From the NCBI GenBank assembly GCA_037042185.1, contig JAXQJY010000026.1, forward strand, positions 1,922,001 to 1,986,000: DNA of 64,000 bases, written 5' to 3'. Source of the DNA: Sordariomycetes sp. S80-01Y (taxonomy: Eukaryota > Ascomycota > Sordariomycetes). Numbering within the stretch: the stretch's first letter is position 1; each line of letters opens with the position of its first letter. The notes under the pieces are model-generated. The model saw nothing but the letters and a program-made list of their open reading frames with translations. It ran no database searches and was not told the DNA's origin. The position numbers were made by a program, and so were the translations under genes. This document shows, piece by piece, positions 12,200 through 23,408 of this stretch.

Positions 12200-15100
12200 A
12201 TGGCACGAAGCCCCAACAAGTCCAAGGACGCGCCTCAGTCCGAATTCGCAGCCATCCAGCAGCAATGGACGCAGGCCCAGCAGCGACAACAAGCTCAGGC
12301 GCACATGATAGCGAACCCTGGCGCGCCGCCGATACCGACTGTTTCAGCCGTCAATGATCCAGCCGTCGTCGAGAAACAGCGCCTCGACACGCTGGAGAAG
12401 CAACAGGCGCAGATCGACACCTCGCGCAAAACGAACTACGAGAAGCGATGGCGCTGGACCCTAGGCTTCTGGGGCTGGGTGCTGGCTATGCACGCGATAG
12501 CCATCTATCTATTCACAAGCGGCTTCCTGCTCACAAGACTGGTGCTGGACGATCGATCGACGTGCGATGCGCCGCCAGTAGACAGCGTGGCGTCCTCACC
12601 GGGGAATCCGGACAAGGGATGTTGGCACCCGAAAACGTTCGACAGGGCTGTGGTGGTCATCATTGACGCGCTGAGATACGACTTCACGGTTCCCTACAGC
12701 GGAAACGACGCAAAGCCTTTCCACAACGCTCTACCCTTTCTGTACGAGTCGAGCGTCAAGAACCCGCAGAATGCCTTCCTGAGGCCCTTCATTGCAGACC
12801 CACCTACCGCGACTCTGCAGAGGTTGAAAGGATTGACGACGGGCACACTGCCGACGTTCATCGATCTGGGCAGCAACTTCGCGGGCACGGCCATCGAAGA
12901 GGACAACCTGCTGGTGCAGCTGCGGGATCAGGGAAAGAAGATTGCCCAGATTGGCGACGACACATGGTGGTCATTGTTCCCGGGCTACTTCGAGCCGAAC
13001 ATCAGCAAGGCCTACGACAGTTTTAATGTGTGGGACCTGCACACTGTCGATAATGGGGTCATGGACAACATCTTCCCCCTCATCGAGAATGCCAAGGACA
13101 GCAAGGAGGACTGGGATCTGCTGATCGGACACTGTCTGGGCGTCGATCACGCCGGACACAGATACGGACCGGACCATGCGGCCATGACGGCCAAGTTGCA
13201 GCAGATGGACCAGTTCACCAGAGACCTGGCTGCCTCGATCGACGACGACACCCTGCTTGTGGTCATGGGCGACCATGGGATGGACGGCAAGGGAGACCAC
13301 GGCGGTGAGAGCGACGACGAGGTGGAGGCCGCGTTGTGGATGTACTCGAAGCGTCCCATCTTTGGTCACACCGATTCGTCTCACGTTACGCCGCCCCTCA
13401 CGGCCAAGGAGAGACCTGTCAACCAGATCGACCTGGTCCCAACGCTGGCTCTTTTGCTTGGCATTCCCATCCCTTACAACAACCTGGGTCGACCAATCGA
13501 GGAGGCATTCGCAGGGCCCAAGGGCAACGACTGGCAGAATCTCCATGCGGTGTCTCGTATGGCAGCCGCTGGTGTCGAACGCTACCAGCAGTCCTATTTC
13601 AAGGCGCGGGGCTTCTCCCCTGATGGAGGGGCTGGCTCGCCGTCGGACCTGTGGCAGCGCGCACTGGAGACAAAGGCCAACAAGGTGTCTCATCGTGAGG
13701 CTTACGCCGCATACACAGCCTTCTCGCAGGAGACACTGGCCGTCTGCAAGGGGCTCTGGGCGCGCTTCGACATCCCTCGGATGATTGCAGGCGTGGGTCT
13801 CGCGGCCCTCGGGGTGGTACTGCTCATCATGTACTCTTCCCGAGACGAGGACGAGGATTTTGTCGTCAACAACGACATTGAGCTTGACTACGCCGAGAAA
13901 CGCCTTGAGCTCATGGGCGCAAAGGGCGAAGGCCCGGTCAAGATCGAGCCTCAGCCGGATACCCACAAGGAGCTGCTCGGTGGAATTTGCGATCTCCGTG
14001 TCTTGTTTGTCATGGTTGTCGTCCCTGCGGTATCTTTCTTACGACGCGACTTCTGGGACGCCGTCTCGACATCGACCTCCATCGTTCTTCTCATGGCTGT
14101 CGGCGCCTCGACCACACACATGGCCATCGCCCTGCACAAAATGGGAAAGACGTTGCTGAACACCCTCCCCACCACGCTCTGGGGCTGGATGGCCGTTGTC
14201 TTCACCGTCAGCCAGTCCATCGGATTCGCCTCCAACTCCTACACCGTCTGGGAAGACTCGATCCTGCTCTTCTTCATCACCACCTTTGGTGCCGTCAGCG
14301 CCATCTCCTCCTTCAGGATTGAGGCCCCCGTGGAGAGGGCATTAGGCATCTACCACTCCGCCGTCTTTGTCGTCCTCGCCCGCTTGGCCTCTTTTTCGAA
14401 GCTCTGCCGCGAGGAGCAGATGCCCTTCTGCACGTCGACATACTACGCCTCCGCGGCGTCGTCGACGTCTGCACCCTGGCAGCTTGCCATCCCACTGGCC
14501 ATTGCCGTCATACTGCCCGCCATCATCAAGTCCTTCATCATTCCCACGCGGTCGTGGGAGGGCCTGTCCCCTACCTGGACCGACTACGTCTTCCGTTCTG
14601 GCCTCTTTATCGCAGCGATGTACTGGGTCATCGACGCAGCTGACAACGGGGACTGGTTCGCCGGCAGACCGGGAGCTGCACACCTGAAGTCCGTGGGAAT
14701 CTACGTCGCGCAGCTGGGCCTTGCCGTCTCGTTCATCGCCGGGTCTACGGCCTTCATCTGGGCGCCTCCTTCTGTCAACGTCGTGTCATCGGCGCCTCAG
14801 AACCCAGGCCCGCAGCAGGCTCAGGCGCGCGTCACCATCCTCGGCTACGGCAACGCCTTAGGCGCGCGCTACCTCATGCTTCCTCTGAACATCCTCATCG
14901 GCCTCGCCATCTTGACCAAGCCCATGGGCATCGGCTCCCTGGGCCTCATGCTCTGGCAGATCATGTCCCTCGCCGAGATCGTCGACCTGCTCAACATCAA
15001 GACCCAGCCCATCGGCCCCGTGCTGCTGGCCATGCTGGGCAACTTCTACTACTTCCGCACCGGCCACCAGGCCGTCCTGTCGTCCATCCAGTGGGACTCG

Positions 15101-15487
15101 GCCTTCATCGCCCTGAGCATCCTGCGCTACCCCTGGTCGCCGCTCGCCGTGGCGTTGAACACGTACGGCCCCCAGATCCTGGCTGCCTGCTGCGTGCCCC
15201 TCGTCACCTGCCTGTGGAAGGTCGGACCCAAGCAAAAGGGCGTCTTGGACACGGCGTCGCGGGCGATGGGCTTGTTCGTCGCGTACTTTGCCGTCGAGGC
15301 GCTGGCGACGATGGCGTGGACGGGCCACCTGAGGAGACACCTGATGCTTTACAGGGTCTTCAGCCCGCGGTACATGATGGCTACCACGCTGCTTTTGGTG
15401 GTGGACCTGCTAGGCGTGGGCATCGCGTTGCTCGGAGTGAGGAGCAACAGCCTGGCTGTCGGGGAGGTATTCGGGTTCGCAGACTAG
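12200..15487 (+). CDS. GPI13: GPI ethanolamine phosphate transferase 3 (GPI13 / PIG-O)
   Basis: A single 1095-aa exon, the usual length for the family. It adds ethanolamine phosphate to the third mannose of the GPI precursor in the ER, the bridge to which proteins are later attached. After a Gln-rich cytosolic N terminus there is one membrane segment (about residues 90-110). The luminal alkaline-phosphatase-like domain follows: VVVIIDALRYDF (metal-ligand Asp near 156), TTGTLPTFIDLG, DLLIGHCLGVDHAGHRYGP and GDHGMDGKGDHGG near 357-369. The C-terminal half from about residue 525 is strongly hydrophobic, with more than ten predicted membrane spans. Start ATG lies in a good context (CACAATGG). Essential housekeeping gene. 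Confidence 0.96.
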   Translation: MARSPNKSKDAPQSEFAAIQQQWTQAQQRQQAQAHMIANPGAPPIPTVSAVNDPAVVEKQRLDTLEKQQAQIDTSRKTNYEKRWRWTLGFWGWVLAMHAIAIYLFTSGFLLTRLVLDDRSTCDAPPVDSVASSPGNPDKGCWHPKTFDRAVVVIIDALRYDFTVPYSGNDAKPFHNALPFLYESSVKNPQNAFLRPFIADPPTATLQRLKGLTTGTLPTFIDLGSNFAGTAIEEDNLLVQLRDQGKKIAQIGDDTWWSLFPGYFEPNISKAYDSFNVWDLHTVDNGVMDNIFPLIENAKDSKEDWDLLIGHCLGVDHAGHRYGPDHAAMTAKLQQMDQFTRDLAASIDDDTLLVVMGDHGMDGKGDHGGESDDEVEAALWMYSKRPIFGHTDSSHVTPPLTAKERPVNQIDLVPTLALLLGIPIPYNNLGRPIEEAFAGPKGNDWQNLHAVSRMAAAGVERYQQSYFKARGFSPDGGAGSPSDLWQRALETKANKVSHREAYAAYTAFSQETLAVCKGLWARFDIPRMIAGVGLAALGVVLLIMYSSRDEDEDFVVNNDIELDYAEKRLELMGAKGEGPVKIEPQPDTHKELLGGICDLRVLFVMVVVPAVSFLRRDFWDAVSTSTSIVLLMAVGASTTHMAIALHKMGKTLLNTLPTTLWGWMAVVFTVSQSIGFASNSYTVWEDSILLFFITTFGAVSAISSFRIEAPVERALGIYHSAVFVVLARLASFSKLCREEQMPFCTSTYYASAASSTSAPWQLAIPLAIAVILPAIIKSFIIPTRSWEGLSPTWTDYVFRSGLFIAAMYWVIDAADNGDWFAGRPGAAHLKSVGIYVAQLGLAVSFIAGSTAFIWAPPSVNVVSSAPQNPGPQQAQARVTILGYGNALGARYLMLPLNILIGLAILTKPMGIGSLGLMLWQIMSLAEIVDLLNIKTQPIGPVLLAMLGNFYYFRTGHQAVLSSIQWDSAFIALSILRYPWSPLAVALNTYGPQILAACCVPLVTCLWKVGPKQKGVLDTASRAMGLFVAYFAVEALATMAWTGHLRRHLMLYRVFSPRYMMATTLLLVVDLLGVGIALLGVRSNSLAVGEVFGFAD

Positions 15488-15754
15488 ACGAGGGCGGCTG
15501 CTTCTGTATACTATAAATGCTTGAGTATAGACGGCTATGGAAAACAGAGCTACGTGTAGACGTGGTACATGATCTAGCATAATGTTACAAGAGTTCGCTC
15601 TACCTCGAAATGTGCCTTCAAGCTCACTTGCGACGTCCGACGCCTATCTGTCGTAGGATGTCTCTCACGCATTTCGCGAACTTACTCACAGGTACCATCA
15701 AGGAATCGTCAGAGTCGGACAACCGCTCCTCTCGCTCTGAGCCATCCAGCCCGG

Positions 15755-16888
15755 CTACCACACCTCCAAAACACCTTTAGTCACCACAACTCCGTCATCT
15801 CTTTCTATCCAAACCCTCCAATCACCCTCCGGGCCTGCTTCCGGCTCCAGGCACACCCAAGCCTTCTGGCCCACCCTCAGCGGCTTCAGGCAGTCATACC
15901 GCACATCCTTAACTAGCCGCCGGGCATCACGCTCCAGATGCTGCTCCGCGGCCCTCAGCATGAGCGCCAGCTGCAGCGGGCCGTGCACGAGGCCGTTCCT
16001 CGGATCTAGGTGGATGTAGTGCGCGTTGAAGGTCAGCGCCGAGAACTGGAATAGCTGCGCCGGCGTGGTGGTGAAGGCGTGCGCGAAGCCATCGGCGGCG
16101 ATCTGGCGCGCGGATGTTGTCGAGGACTGAGCGCCGTCTGCCCGGAGGATGCGCTCAGCTACACGTCCCTGCACGAAGGCGAGTCTTCGAACTTCCACTA
16201 GAGGAGGATCAACCACCGCGCCGTTCTCGTCCACGGGGCCGTAGGTTCTTCTGAGAGATGTGCAAGGCCAGGACCCGGAAATTTCCATCTGTCCCTCCTC
16301 TCTGCAAGCCCGCTCAACAGCAGAACGATCTAACGCGAAGCTCTTCCTCCAGGAGCGAGAGAAGTGAACCATGCCCCCCGTCCAGAGTCTGAGGCCCCGG
16401 CTGGCTGGCTCTTCCGGTCCAGCGAGGGCTTGTCCCTCCGGTACGTGATCCGCGTCTGCTCCGTCGGGGGCAAGCTCAGTGGGTGGGGTGCGCAGAGGAA
16501 AGTAGACCAGGAAGTCAGGGAGCGCCAGATGCTTCTCCTGCGTACCATCTTCGAAGCCCCCAGGAGGGTCGTTCGGGCCATCGGTGGTGGGCATTATGTC
16601 TCTGAGGAGGGTGGCCAGGCCCAAAGCTGGTGTTTTGCTCATCCAGTCTTTGCTTAACTTAGCCTTGACAGACAGGCTTTTTCTCTCATCCGATTGGAAC
16701 TCCTGGGCGGTTTTTTGTGACGCATGGAAGGGGGCTGACAGCTTCGAGGGCTGGCTGTATGGCCCTAAGGACCGCAGCCCCGGTCGAGCACGCCAGAGGG
16801 TCTGTCGTATCATCCTGGTGAGCGGACGGAAGGATGGGGGAGAGCGGAAACAGCCGCTAATGCCATGAGCGCCTCTATTTAATAGCAT
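15755..16888 (-). CDS. HTD2: HTD2-like mitochondrial 3-hydroxyacyl-thioester dehydratase
   Basis: Intronless, 377 aa. The N terminus is basic and Ser-rich (RMIRQTLWRARPGLRSLG), consistent with a mitochondrial presequence; a shorter start at 16813 would keep that part. The C-terminal hotdog-fold region carries the diagnostic stretch FSALTFNAHYIHLDPRNGLV followed by HGPLQLALML. It matches fungal Htd2 / mesaconyl-C4-CoA hydratase-like dehydratases. Yeast Htd2 performs the dehydration step of mitochondrial type II fatty acid synthesis, which supplies the lipoic acid precursor. It converges with GPI13 across about 270 bp. Confidence 0.85.
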   Translation of the reverse strand: MLLNRGAHGISGCFRSPPSFRPLTRMIRQTLWRARPGLRSLGPYSQPSKLSAPFHASQKTAQEFQSDERKSLSVKAKLSKDWMSKTPALGLATLLRDIMPTTDGPNDPPGGFEDGTQEKHLALPDFLVYFPLRTPPTELAPDGADADHVPEGQALAGPEEPASRGLRLWTGGMVHFSRSWRKSFALDRSAVERACREEGQMEISGSWPCTSLRRTYGPVDENGAVVDPPLVEVRRLAFVQGRVAERILRADGAQSSTTSARQIAADGFAHAFTTTPAQLFQFSALTFNAHYIHLDPRNGLVHGPLQLALMLRAAEQHLERDARRLVKDVRYDCLKPLRVGQKAWVCLEPEAGPEGDWRVWIERDDGVVVTKGVLEVW

Positions 16889-17381
16889 GTAGGCCAGACG
16901 CCGTGGAAGAGAATCCGCGAAGCAACATGAGGATTGGAGCTCTACTCGCGTGTGTGAGCTCTGCGGGTGAACGACTTCGGCTGGTGAGAGAAGCCGACGT
17001 AGGGCGAGAAATCTACCGGCCTTTATCCGACTCGACTATCAACAACCTCTACCTACGATACATTGAATGACACACATGACTGCGGATTTGGAAGGGTCAA
17101 TTAATCCTAATCTCTTATTTCAGGCGTCTCATTTAACGCGTAGGCATATATTACATGCTTTTGTGTCAACGCGAGGAGCATAAGCCTGCCTCGGTCCTCT
17201 CGCCTCCAACCTATTCGCCTCCTTGAACCTGATAACACCCACATGTCGCTTATCATAAATGCGCATTCATTTCCACGTCCAACCGTTCATTCTCTGAGGG
17301 TGGAAGAGCCCGCAGGATTGACGGGATTTCCCACGTCTTCAAGCTAGTCACAATCGACTATGCACCAGCAGTCGTCTGCCC
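16889..17381. other. Intergenic, no gene seen
   Basis: About 490 bp between the start of the HTD2-like gene and the 3' end of the methyltransferase gene. It contains the HTD2 promoter and an AT-richer stretch around 17040-17280. No coding frame or RNA structure stands out. Confidence 0.5.
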
Positions 17382-19052
17382 TTACAGGAACTCAGTAGGC
17401 GACTTGACGTTGTTCTTGGCAGCCCACGCTTCCAGGTCGAACTTGGCTTTGGCCGCAGCCAGCGAGGCGGAAAGGCCGTACTGCGTGTCGACGCCGTCGA
17501 TGCGGTGGGTCGAGTTGATGTTCTTGACGAGCACGATCTGGAAGCATGTGGCGGTGCCCTGGCGCGAGGCAATGGTCGAGTAGGCAAGGAAGTATTCCCA
17601 GATCCTGAACCACCGCTTGCCGTACTTGGCCTCGACGCGCTCGCGGTTCTCGAGCCAGTTGCGGTACCACTTCCACAGCGTCGACGAGTAGTGCACGCCG
17701 ATGGTGTCGATGCCCTTGATCTCGAAGCCGGCGCCCTCGAGCTTGTCGACGACCCAGCCGAGAGGAGTCGAGGCATCGGCGCCCGGGAAGATGTACTTGT
17801 TCATGAAGAGACCCCAGTGGAAGTCCTCGTACTGCCATGCCTTGCGGAGACCAGCATACTGCAGGAAGAAGACGCCGTCGTCGTCGAGCATGTTGTAGAC
17901 CTGGTTCAAGAACCCAGAGAAGTGTCGCACACCGACGTGCTCGGCCATCTCGAGGCAGGTGATCTTGTCGAAGCCGCCCTCGGGCACCGGGATGTCACGG
18001 TAGTCCATACACAGGATCTTGCTCTGCTCCTCGGGAATGCCGACCTTGCGCATGGCAGCGTTGCCCCAGGCCGTCTGGTTGCGGCCAAGAGTGACGCCCG
18101 TGGCCTTGGCGCCGTAGTTCTCGCTGGCGAAACGCGCGAGGGTGCCCCAGCCGCAGCCGATGTCGAGCATCTTCTCGTTCTCCTTGAGTCCAATCTTCTG
18201 GCACACGATGGCGAGCTTGTTGTCCTGGGTCTCCTCCAGAGTCTCCTCCTTGTTGACGTCGGAAATGATGCCAGAGGTGTAGATCATGCGGGGGCCGAGG
18301 AACCAGCCGTAGAAGTCATCGCCGCGGTCGTAGTGGTCGCGGACCTGCTCCTCATCTGGCTGCCGTCAGCGGACAGAAACTCCTCGGGGCCGGAAGACTT
18401 ACCTTGAGAGCGCGTGTGCATGATCAGCTCGGGAAGCATGCCGGTGAGGAAGTAGCGGATGAGGCCAATGGTGAAGCGGAAGCTGGCCCAGTCGTGGCGG
18501 TACTCCATGATCTCGAGGCAGTCGCCCTTGAAGTCGACCTCGCCGTCAAAGTACATCTCGTGGAAGGTCTCCATGGGGATCTTGTTCTGGCCGCGGTACT
18601 TGAGGCGGTCGGACTCCTTCTTGAAGTCGAGGTAGTGCTCCACGCCGCGGTTGGGGAAGGCGGCCTTGTCGGTCTTGCGCGGGCTGATGGCGGAGACGGT
18701 GAGCCAGAAGGCCGCGAGGAGGGGAAGGTCGACGAGGACGGCGAAGAAGACAAAGGTCTTGAAGCCGCCGCCGACCTTCCACTTCATGTACAGCGGGACG
18801 ATGACGAGGATGGAGATGAGCAGGATGTTGCTGAATGAGTCGGCGCCGGGGCCGTCGGCCGGGAGGGGCGCATTCTTGATGGCCGGGTACTGAAGCAAGT
18901 CAGTATGTGCTCAGAGTCGCGGGCCATCCAGGCGATGTGCCTTGACTTACCTCGGTCGTCTTGACGCCGCAGTCCTCGCGCTTGTCGGAGCCCGGAGGGG
19001 CCGCCTTGGGCGTCTGGACGAACTCGAAGTCCGTAAGGGTGGGTTTGGACAT
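17382..19052 (-). CDS. Sphingolipid C9-methyltransferase
   Basis: Three exons, complement(join(17382..18355, 18403..18889, 18951..19052)), 520 aa. Exon 1 gives a 34-residue N terminus. Exon 2 holds two hydrophobic segments (ILLISILVIVPLYM and FVFFAVLVDLPLLAAFWL) expected to anchor the enzyme in the ER. Exon 3 begins DEEQVRDHYDRGDDFYGWF and contains the SAM-binding motif MLDIGCGWGTLARF near residue 260 and LEMAEHVGVRHF. The fold is that of cyclopropane fatty acid synthase-type methyltransferases. In fungi this membrane-anchored version methylates C9 of the sphingoid base in glucosylceramides, lipids tied to hyphal growth, virulence and plant-defensin sensitivity. At the second intron only the second of two adjacent AGs (ending 18356) keeps the frame open. 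Confidence 0.95.
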
Positions 19053-19902
19053 GATGCGCGACAGTGCCGTCTTCAGGCAGCGTCAGGTCGTCTTTGAAGG
19101 GTGCAGACAGCTGCTGGATGGGTTGGCGAGAGGGGGAGAAGACGACGTTCCGAAACTTCCAGCCAGATGCCCCTCCTGGGTCCAATCCAGGGGCGGTGAG
19201 GGTCCTGAAGGGTCTGCCGGCTGCTGCCCCTCGGTCCTGTCAAGCCCTGGAAGCTTGCTGCATCGGTGCTGTAGCTTGGAGCCATTGGCCAATGGCCGGA
19301 CTGCGATAAGAGGCTGGTCCACCGCGATAGGGAGGTTCCAGCTAGCTCCAACAGCTGTCGGCGGGGCATGTCTAGCATGAACGATTATCCCTTGCCTCTT
19401 TGAGAGCTGCCTTGTTGATCCTGAGCTCGGCATCCTCGGGTCCTGCAAGACTCCAGACAGGCAATCACAGCGCGTCCGATGCTGTTTTCGATGGCTGGAA
19501 TCGCTCGTGCTCGGACGGTTGGAAGCGATCTGACCATGGCCGTTGCCAAATTGACGGTCTCAGGGATGGTGTCCAGCAAATGCGGCCAGTGACACCAAGT
19601 TCTAGCAGCGACAGCCCTATTTGTGAAGGGTTGTCTATGGAGGAAAGTCTGTACGAGGGGTTCATGGTGCGATCTTGCACTCACTGCATTGTTGTCCACT
19701 TTGGTTGCAATACTTGGCCAGAATGGAGGAAAGTACTGGACGGTTTACGAATGGCTTCTGGTCTGCCCGTCGACAGGGTTAGCTTCACAGCATCTTCACT
19801 CAACCCAACATATATCGCCCTCCGAGTAGATCACGCATCACTATTACTGTCAGCACAATTTGTACCACGCTCGTTTCTTGACGCATCGCTGTATCCCCCA
19901 AG
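19053..19902. other. Intergenic, promoter of the methyltransferase gene
   Basis: About 850 bp upstream of the C9-methyltransferase. Several short open frames on both strands cross it, but none has codon bias or recognisable sequence. No clear second gene. Confidence 0.45.
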
Positions 19903-21213
19903 ATGCCTTTAGCCGCCCCAGGCACGGACCCAACATCCCATGAGTTTGATAGCTCCAGCCTATGCCGCAAGATACCATCACGTATCCAAGCGGGCTCAGA
20001 CCACGCGAATGAGCCATCCGATGCCCGAAGGATGAGCGATTCGCATACTGCCGCGCTCGACAGGACGCGCCGTGTCCATACTTCAGAAGCTTCGGCGGCT
20101 GTTTCGTCCCGCGACAAAGAGGTGGCCGACTACCCTCAACACAAGACAACGTATCAAAGGGCTAAGTCCAGAAGCATCGCCAATCACAAGACTACCGAGT
20201 CCGAGTCGAGCGCCAGTCCCGACAGGACCAAGACACCACAAGAGAGAGAAGACAGGCATCCTTCGCAGCTGACGAATCACTCCGTTGATGACGAAGGGCA
20301 GGACGTTCCGGTCTCCAGCTCAGACGAGCCTTCGATCGAGGATCTCTATACAAACGGCAATCGCAACTCAGCGGACCGGATCACTGACTTGAACTACCTG
20401 CGTGGCAGCCCTCACAACGAAAGGCCAGCTGTCCCTGAATCCCACGCGTAGGAGCAGGAATCACAGGTCGGCGCATCCGATGACCAGTCTCACAGCCTGC
20501 CTCCGTTACGTGGCTCGAAAGGCGTGCGCCCTTCTGCACCCCCACGTCTACCCGGGTTGCCCGAGCTGCCAGAATTGCAAGGCGACAATGCCCTACGCAG
20601 CAACTCGTGGTCGGAAGGGGACGACTCGAGGTTTACAGCACCCGTTCCCGTGGGTGCCCCGATCGAGGTCTTTGATCCACCGAACCCCTGGGGTACCGGA
20701 ACACGACCGAATTCTCCTTCTGCCAGCCTCGCTGCGCAAGATGAAAAGCGGGCAGACAACTTCCGAGCTCAGGTAGAGGAGAACAACGAGATATCCGGTT
20801 CTGGTTCTGACGATGAGCTGGTAGAGTTTCCTCCTCTGCCTGCCGTTGACGAGAAAACCGAGCAGCACAGCAGGGCTTCACCGAAGCAGCTCGACCAGGC
20901 TGAGACGCCTCCAGGCAGCGAGAGCTCAAAATCACAGAGCACTGCAGATCAGCAACTCGAGGCGGCTCCCCAGAATGCGGTGAGATTCCTGCGCCGCGGG
21001 CGTCGTTGGTTCCCGTGGACTGACATTCGAACAGAGCAATGCCAGCCGCCCCCAGCCCGCCCGTGCTGGCCAGCGAAGGGGGAAGAAGAAATGCGGTCGC
21101 TGCAGGCGATTCCTCAACAGGTGTCGGAATGCTTTCCTGGATTACATGGCGGCTTGTGGCATATGCTGCATCTGTATGTTCCAGCTGAGGTCGATATAGA
21201 CGTGACGGATTGA
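19903..21213 (+). CDS. Possible low-complexity disordered protein, two blocks split by a TAG (doubtful)
   Basis: Two long open blocks lie in the same frame: 19903-20448, then 20452-21213 after a single TAG at 20449-20451. Both are polar and disordered-looking, rich in Ser, Pro, Glu, Asp and Arg (SSSDEPSIEDLY; SGSGSDDELVEFPPLP), and they share style. I could not find a good GT donor that would splice out the TAG while keeping the frame, so this may be a gene broken by one nonsense change, a gene with an unusual intron, or two unrelated frames. The last part (about 20990-21210) contains RRGRRWFPWTD and a more ordered Cys/His-containing end. No family recognised. Confidence 0.35.
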
Positions 21214-22988
21214 GGCAAGGTTGCGATTAGCAAAAGCGGACTTGCGGAGTGACATCTGAGCGAGATAGACAATATTGCAGACAATAAGCGTTTAGTTGGA
21301 TCTGCCGAGACATGACATGTCAACGTTCTAACGTGCTGTCTCTCGCTTAGTTTCGGGGTGTCTCAGCCCAGCTGCTGTCAAACTGCGAATTTCCGAGTCC
21401 CCGGACATGGGGTTTTTTCTTCTCACGGACAGCTGACAAGTACCGAGACCATGATGACATCACATTCAGCATCATCCAGACGACTTTGACGAAGAGGGCC
21501 AAAAATGGATGATCAGGCATGACTCTTCCGCGGCGTCTCGCCCAGGCAGGCAGATGGCGGTTGCGCGCGCACGCACATGCATAGGCACATGCCTGACAAA
21601 GCTTCGCCTGCACGGGGCCGTCATTTGACCTGCAGAGATTTCGACGCGTGGGAATAAAATGGTTGTCGACGTGCTCCGAGGGCCTGGTTTGGGGCATGTT
21701 GTGTAACCCAGACGGCGTCGCTGAGGAGGGGGGGGGGAGAGGGAGAGGTTGTTGGTAGCTATGACAATGGTCGGCGATCTGCACCCTCCGTCGGTGACCT
21801 CTCGAGGTACACACGTCTACCTTGGCTGGCCTAGCCATGTTGCAGTGTCGCGACGAATGCGAGCATCCCCTACAGGACATATCTCCCGCTCAGACCTCAC
21901 GAGCACCCCGGGCCCCTGTCGCAATCTTCGATTCCCGAGCCCTAGCTCCCGCCAAGTTGTAGGGAAGCAGCTCGCGAGGCCGCCAAAGTCGATCCCCGTC
22001 GCTTCGAAATGCCCGGCGACGACGCCCTTTCACCGAGCCACGGACGATAGCGTGGCATCTTGGGGTCCGGCTGGCTGGGCGCCTCTGGTTGGTGCCGGGC
22101 GACGGCCAATGAGAACCCGCGGATGACTTACACCAGCTGTTCTGACCCCCGGGGGAGGGCTTGACGAAGCTCATCACATATCAGATTTTGTGGATGGATC
22201 GGGAAGATTGTGCATATGCTTCGTACAGCACGCATACTGACAGGCGGGCTAAGGCGTCTGCGTGAGGGGGCGGTGCCCACCTCGAAAGCAAAAAGCTGCA
22301 GTGCGAGATCCTCAAAGCGGAAAAGTGTAGGGGTGGCGGGTTGGAATGCCAGGCTCCCAGGCCAGGACAGGCTTGCGACCGTGGCTGAAAAGCAGCATGC
22401 CAATCCCACCATGGGATTTCTTCTTTTTCAGCTGGCGTGCAGGGGCCGGGCCACGAGGGCACTGCTACGCATGTCTCAGCGCGATAGGAAACATGTAGCC
22501 GCAACCTTCTAGAAGACGTCCTCCTCTCGCCCGTACCATCGGATCGCGCCCTGGTTGGCTCGTGCACGCTCCGCCGCGCGGGGACCAGGGTGCTGCCGTG
22601 CTCAGGCTCGTAGATCTCGCAGCCAGGGCCCGGGACGCCGTTGGCGAGGACGGTAGCTGGTTATCCCCGAGACAAGAGGCATATGTCTCTGTCTGACTCG
22701 ATGGAGCTGACTCAGGGCGTGGCGACGGCCAGCAGCCCCCGTTCGTCTACGGTAAGCCCTTCGAGCCTTGTCACGTCCCCGGCGGGGTGTCTCGTGGTTG
22801 GGGGTGCTCGGGAACGTGGACCCTGGAAACGTACGATGGCTTTTCTTGTCCCTCCCAGCCCGCCGAGCGTGAAAGGGGTCCGAGGGGTGGGGGCGGACTT
22901 GCTGAATGTCTAGGGCGGGAGGAACGGTGAGATTCAAGGTAGCAACTACCGGTGCGAGCATCTGCAGTCCCGCCTCAGCCCTATGTAG

Positions 22989-22995
22989 TATAAAA
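22989..22995 (+). promoter_or_regulatory. TATA-like box (TATAAAA)
   Basis: A perfect TATAAAA lies about 160 bp upstream of the ATG at 23151 and about 260 bp upstream of the ATG at 23256. TATA boxes are not common in this window, so it supports a transcription unit here, although it could be chance. Confidence 0.3.
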
Positions 22996-23255
22996 CGTAG
23001 CTAGTCCCGGGACGTTGGGCCGTGCTGGACTGCACTCTTCACGACAGCCACTTCTTCAAATCACCCGGGCCAGGCTGCTCACTACGTCGGCTGCCCGCAT
23101 CTTCGCTCAACATTACCACCTTCATTTTGATATTGCACCGCGGCGACACCATGCGGGGCGGGCGAGCACCACGTCTAAGGGACACTCAGTCCTTCAGCCT
23201 TGTGCAGTCCGAGGACACTCATCATTGCCATACAAAAGAGCACCACGCAATAATC

Positions 23256-23408
23256 ATGGAGCGCGACGCCGCCGTCGTCTCCCACTCCAACGTGCCATGC
23301 GCACACGCGTCGACGCACGCCTGCAGCTACATGGCCGACTCGACCGCCAGCGGCGGGCTGTGTCCTCCCTGCGCGCAGGCTGTCGCCAACGGCATGCCCT
23401 GCGGCTAG
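23256..23408 (+). CDS. Possible small Cys/His-rich protein
   Basis: A 50-residue frame starting MERDAAVVSHSNVPCAHAS and ending CPPCAQAVANGMPCG. It has five cysteines and several histidines, including a CPPC pair and a CAHASTHAC cluster, which could bind zinc or form disulphides. There is no signal peptide. An in-frame ATG at 23151 would extend it to 85 residues with more His (THHCHTKEHH). Support is weak: short length, position in a gene-poor block, and a TATA-like box upstream. It could be spurious. Confidence 0.25.
   Translation: MERDAAVVSHSNVPCAHASTHACSYMADSTASGGLCPPCAQAVANGMPCG

Noticed and set aside
12971-13966. 331-codon minus-strand open frame inside GPI13
   Set aside because: Antisense shadow of a GC-rich, strongly biased coding exon; the plus-strand protein is certain.
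17505-18407. 300-codon plus-strand open frame across the C9-methyltransferase
   Set aside because: Antisense shadow; composition is Val/Glu/Leu/Asp-rich as expected from the complementary codons.
21720-21745. Poly-G run as a possible telomere-like or origin signal
   Set aside because: A simple homopolymer without repeat periodicity or associated structure.
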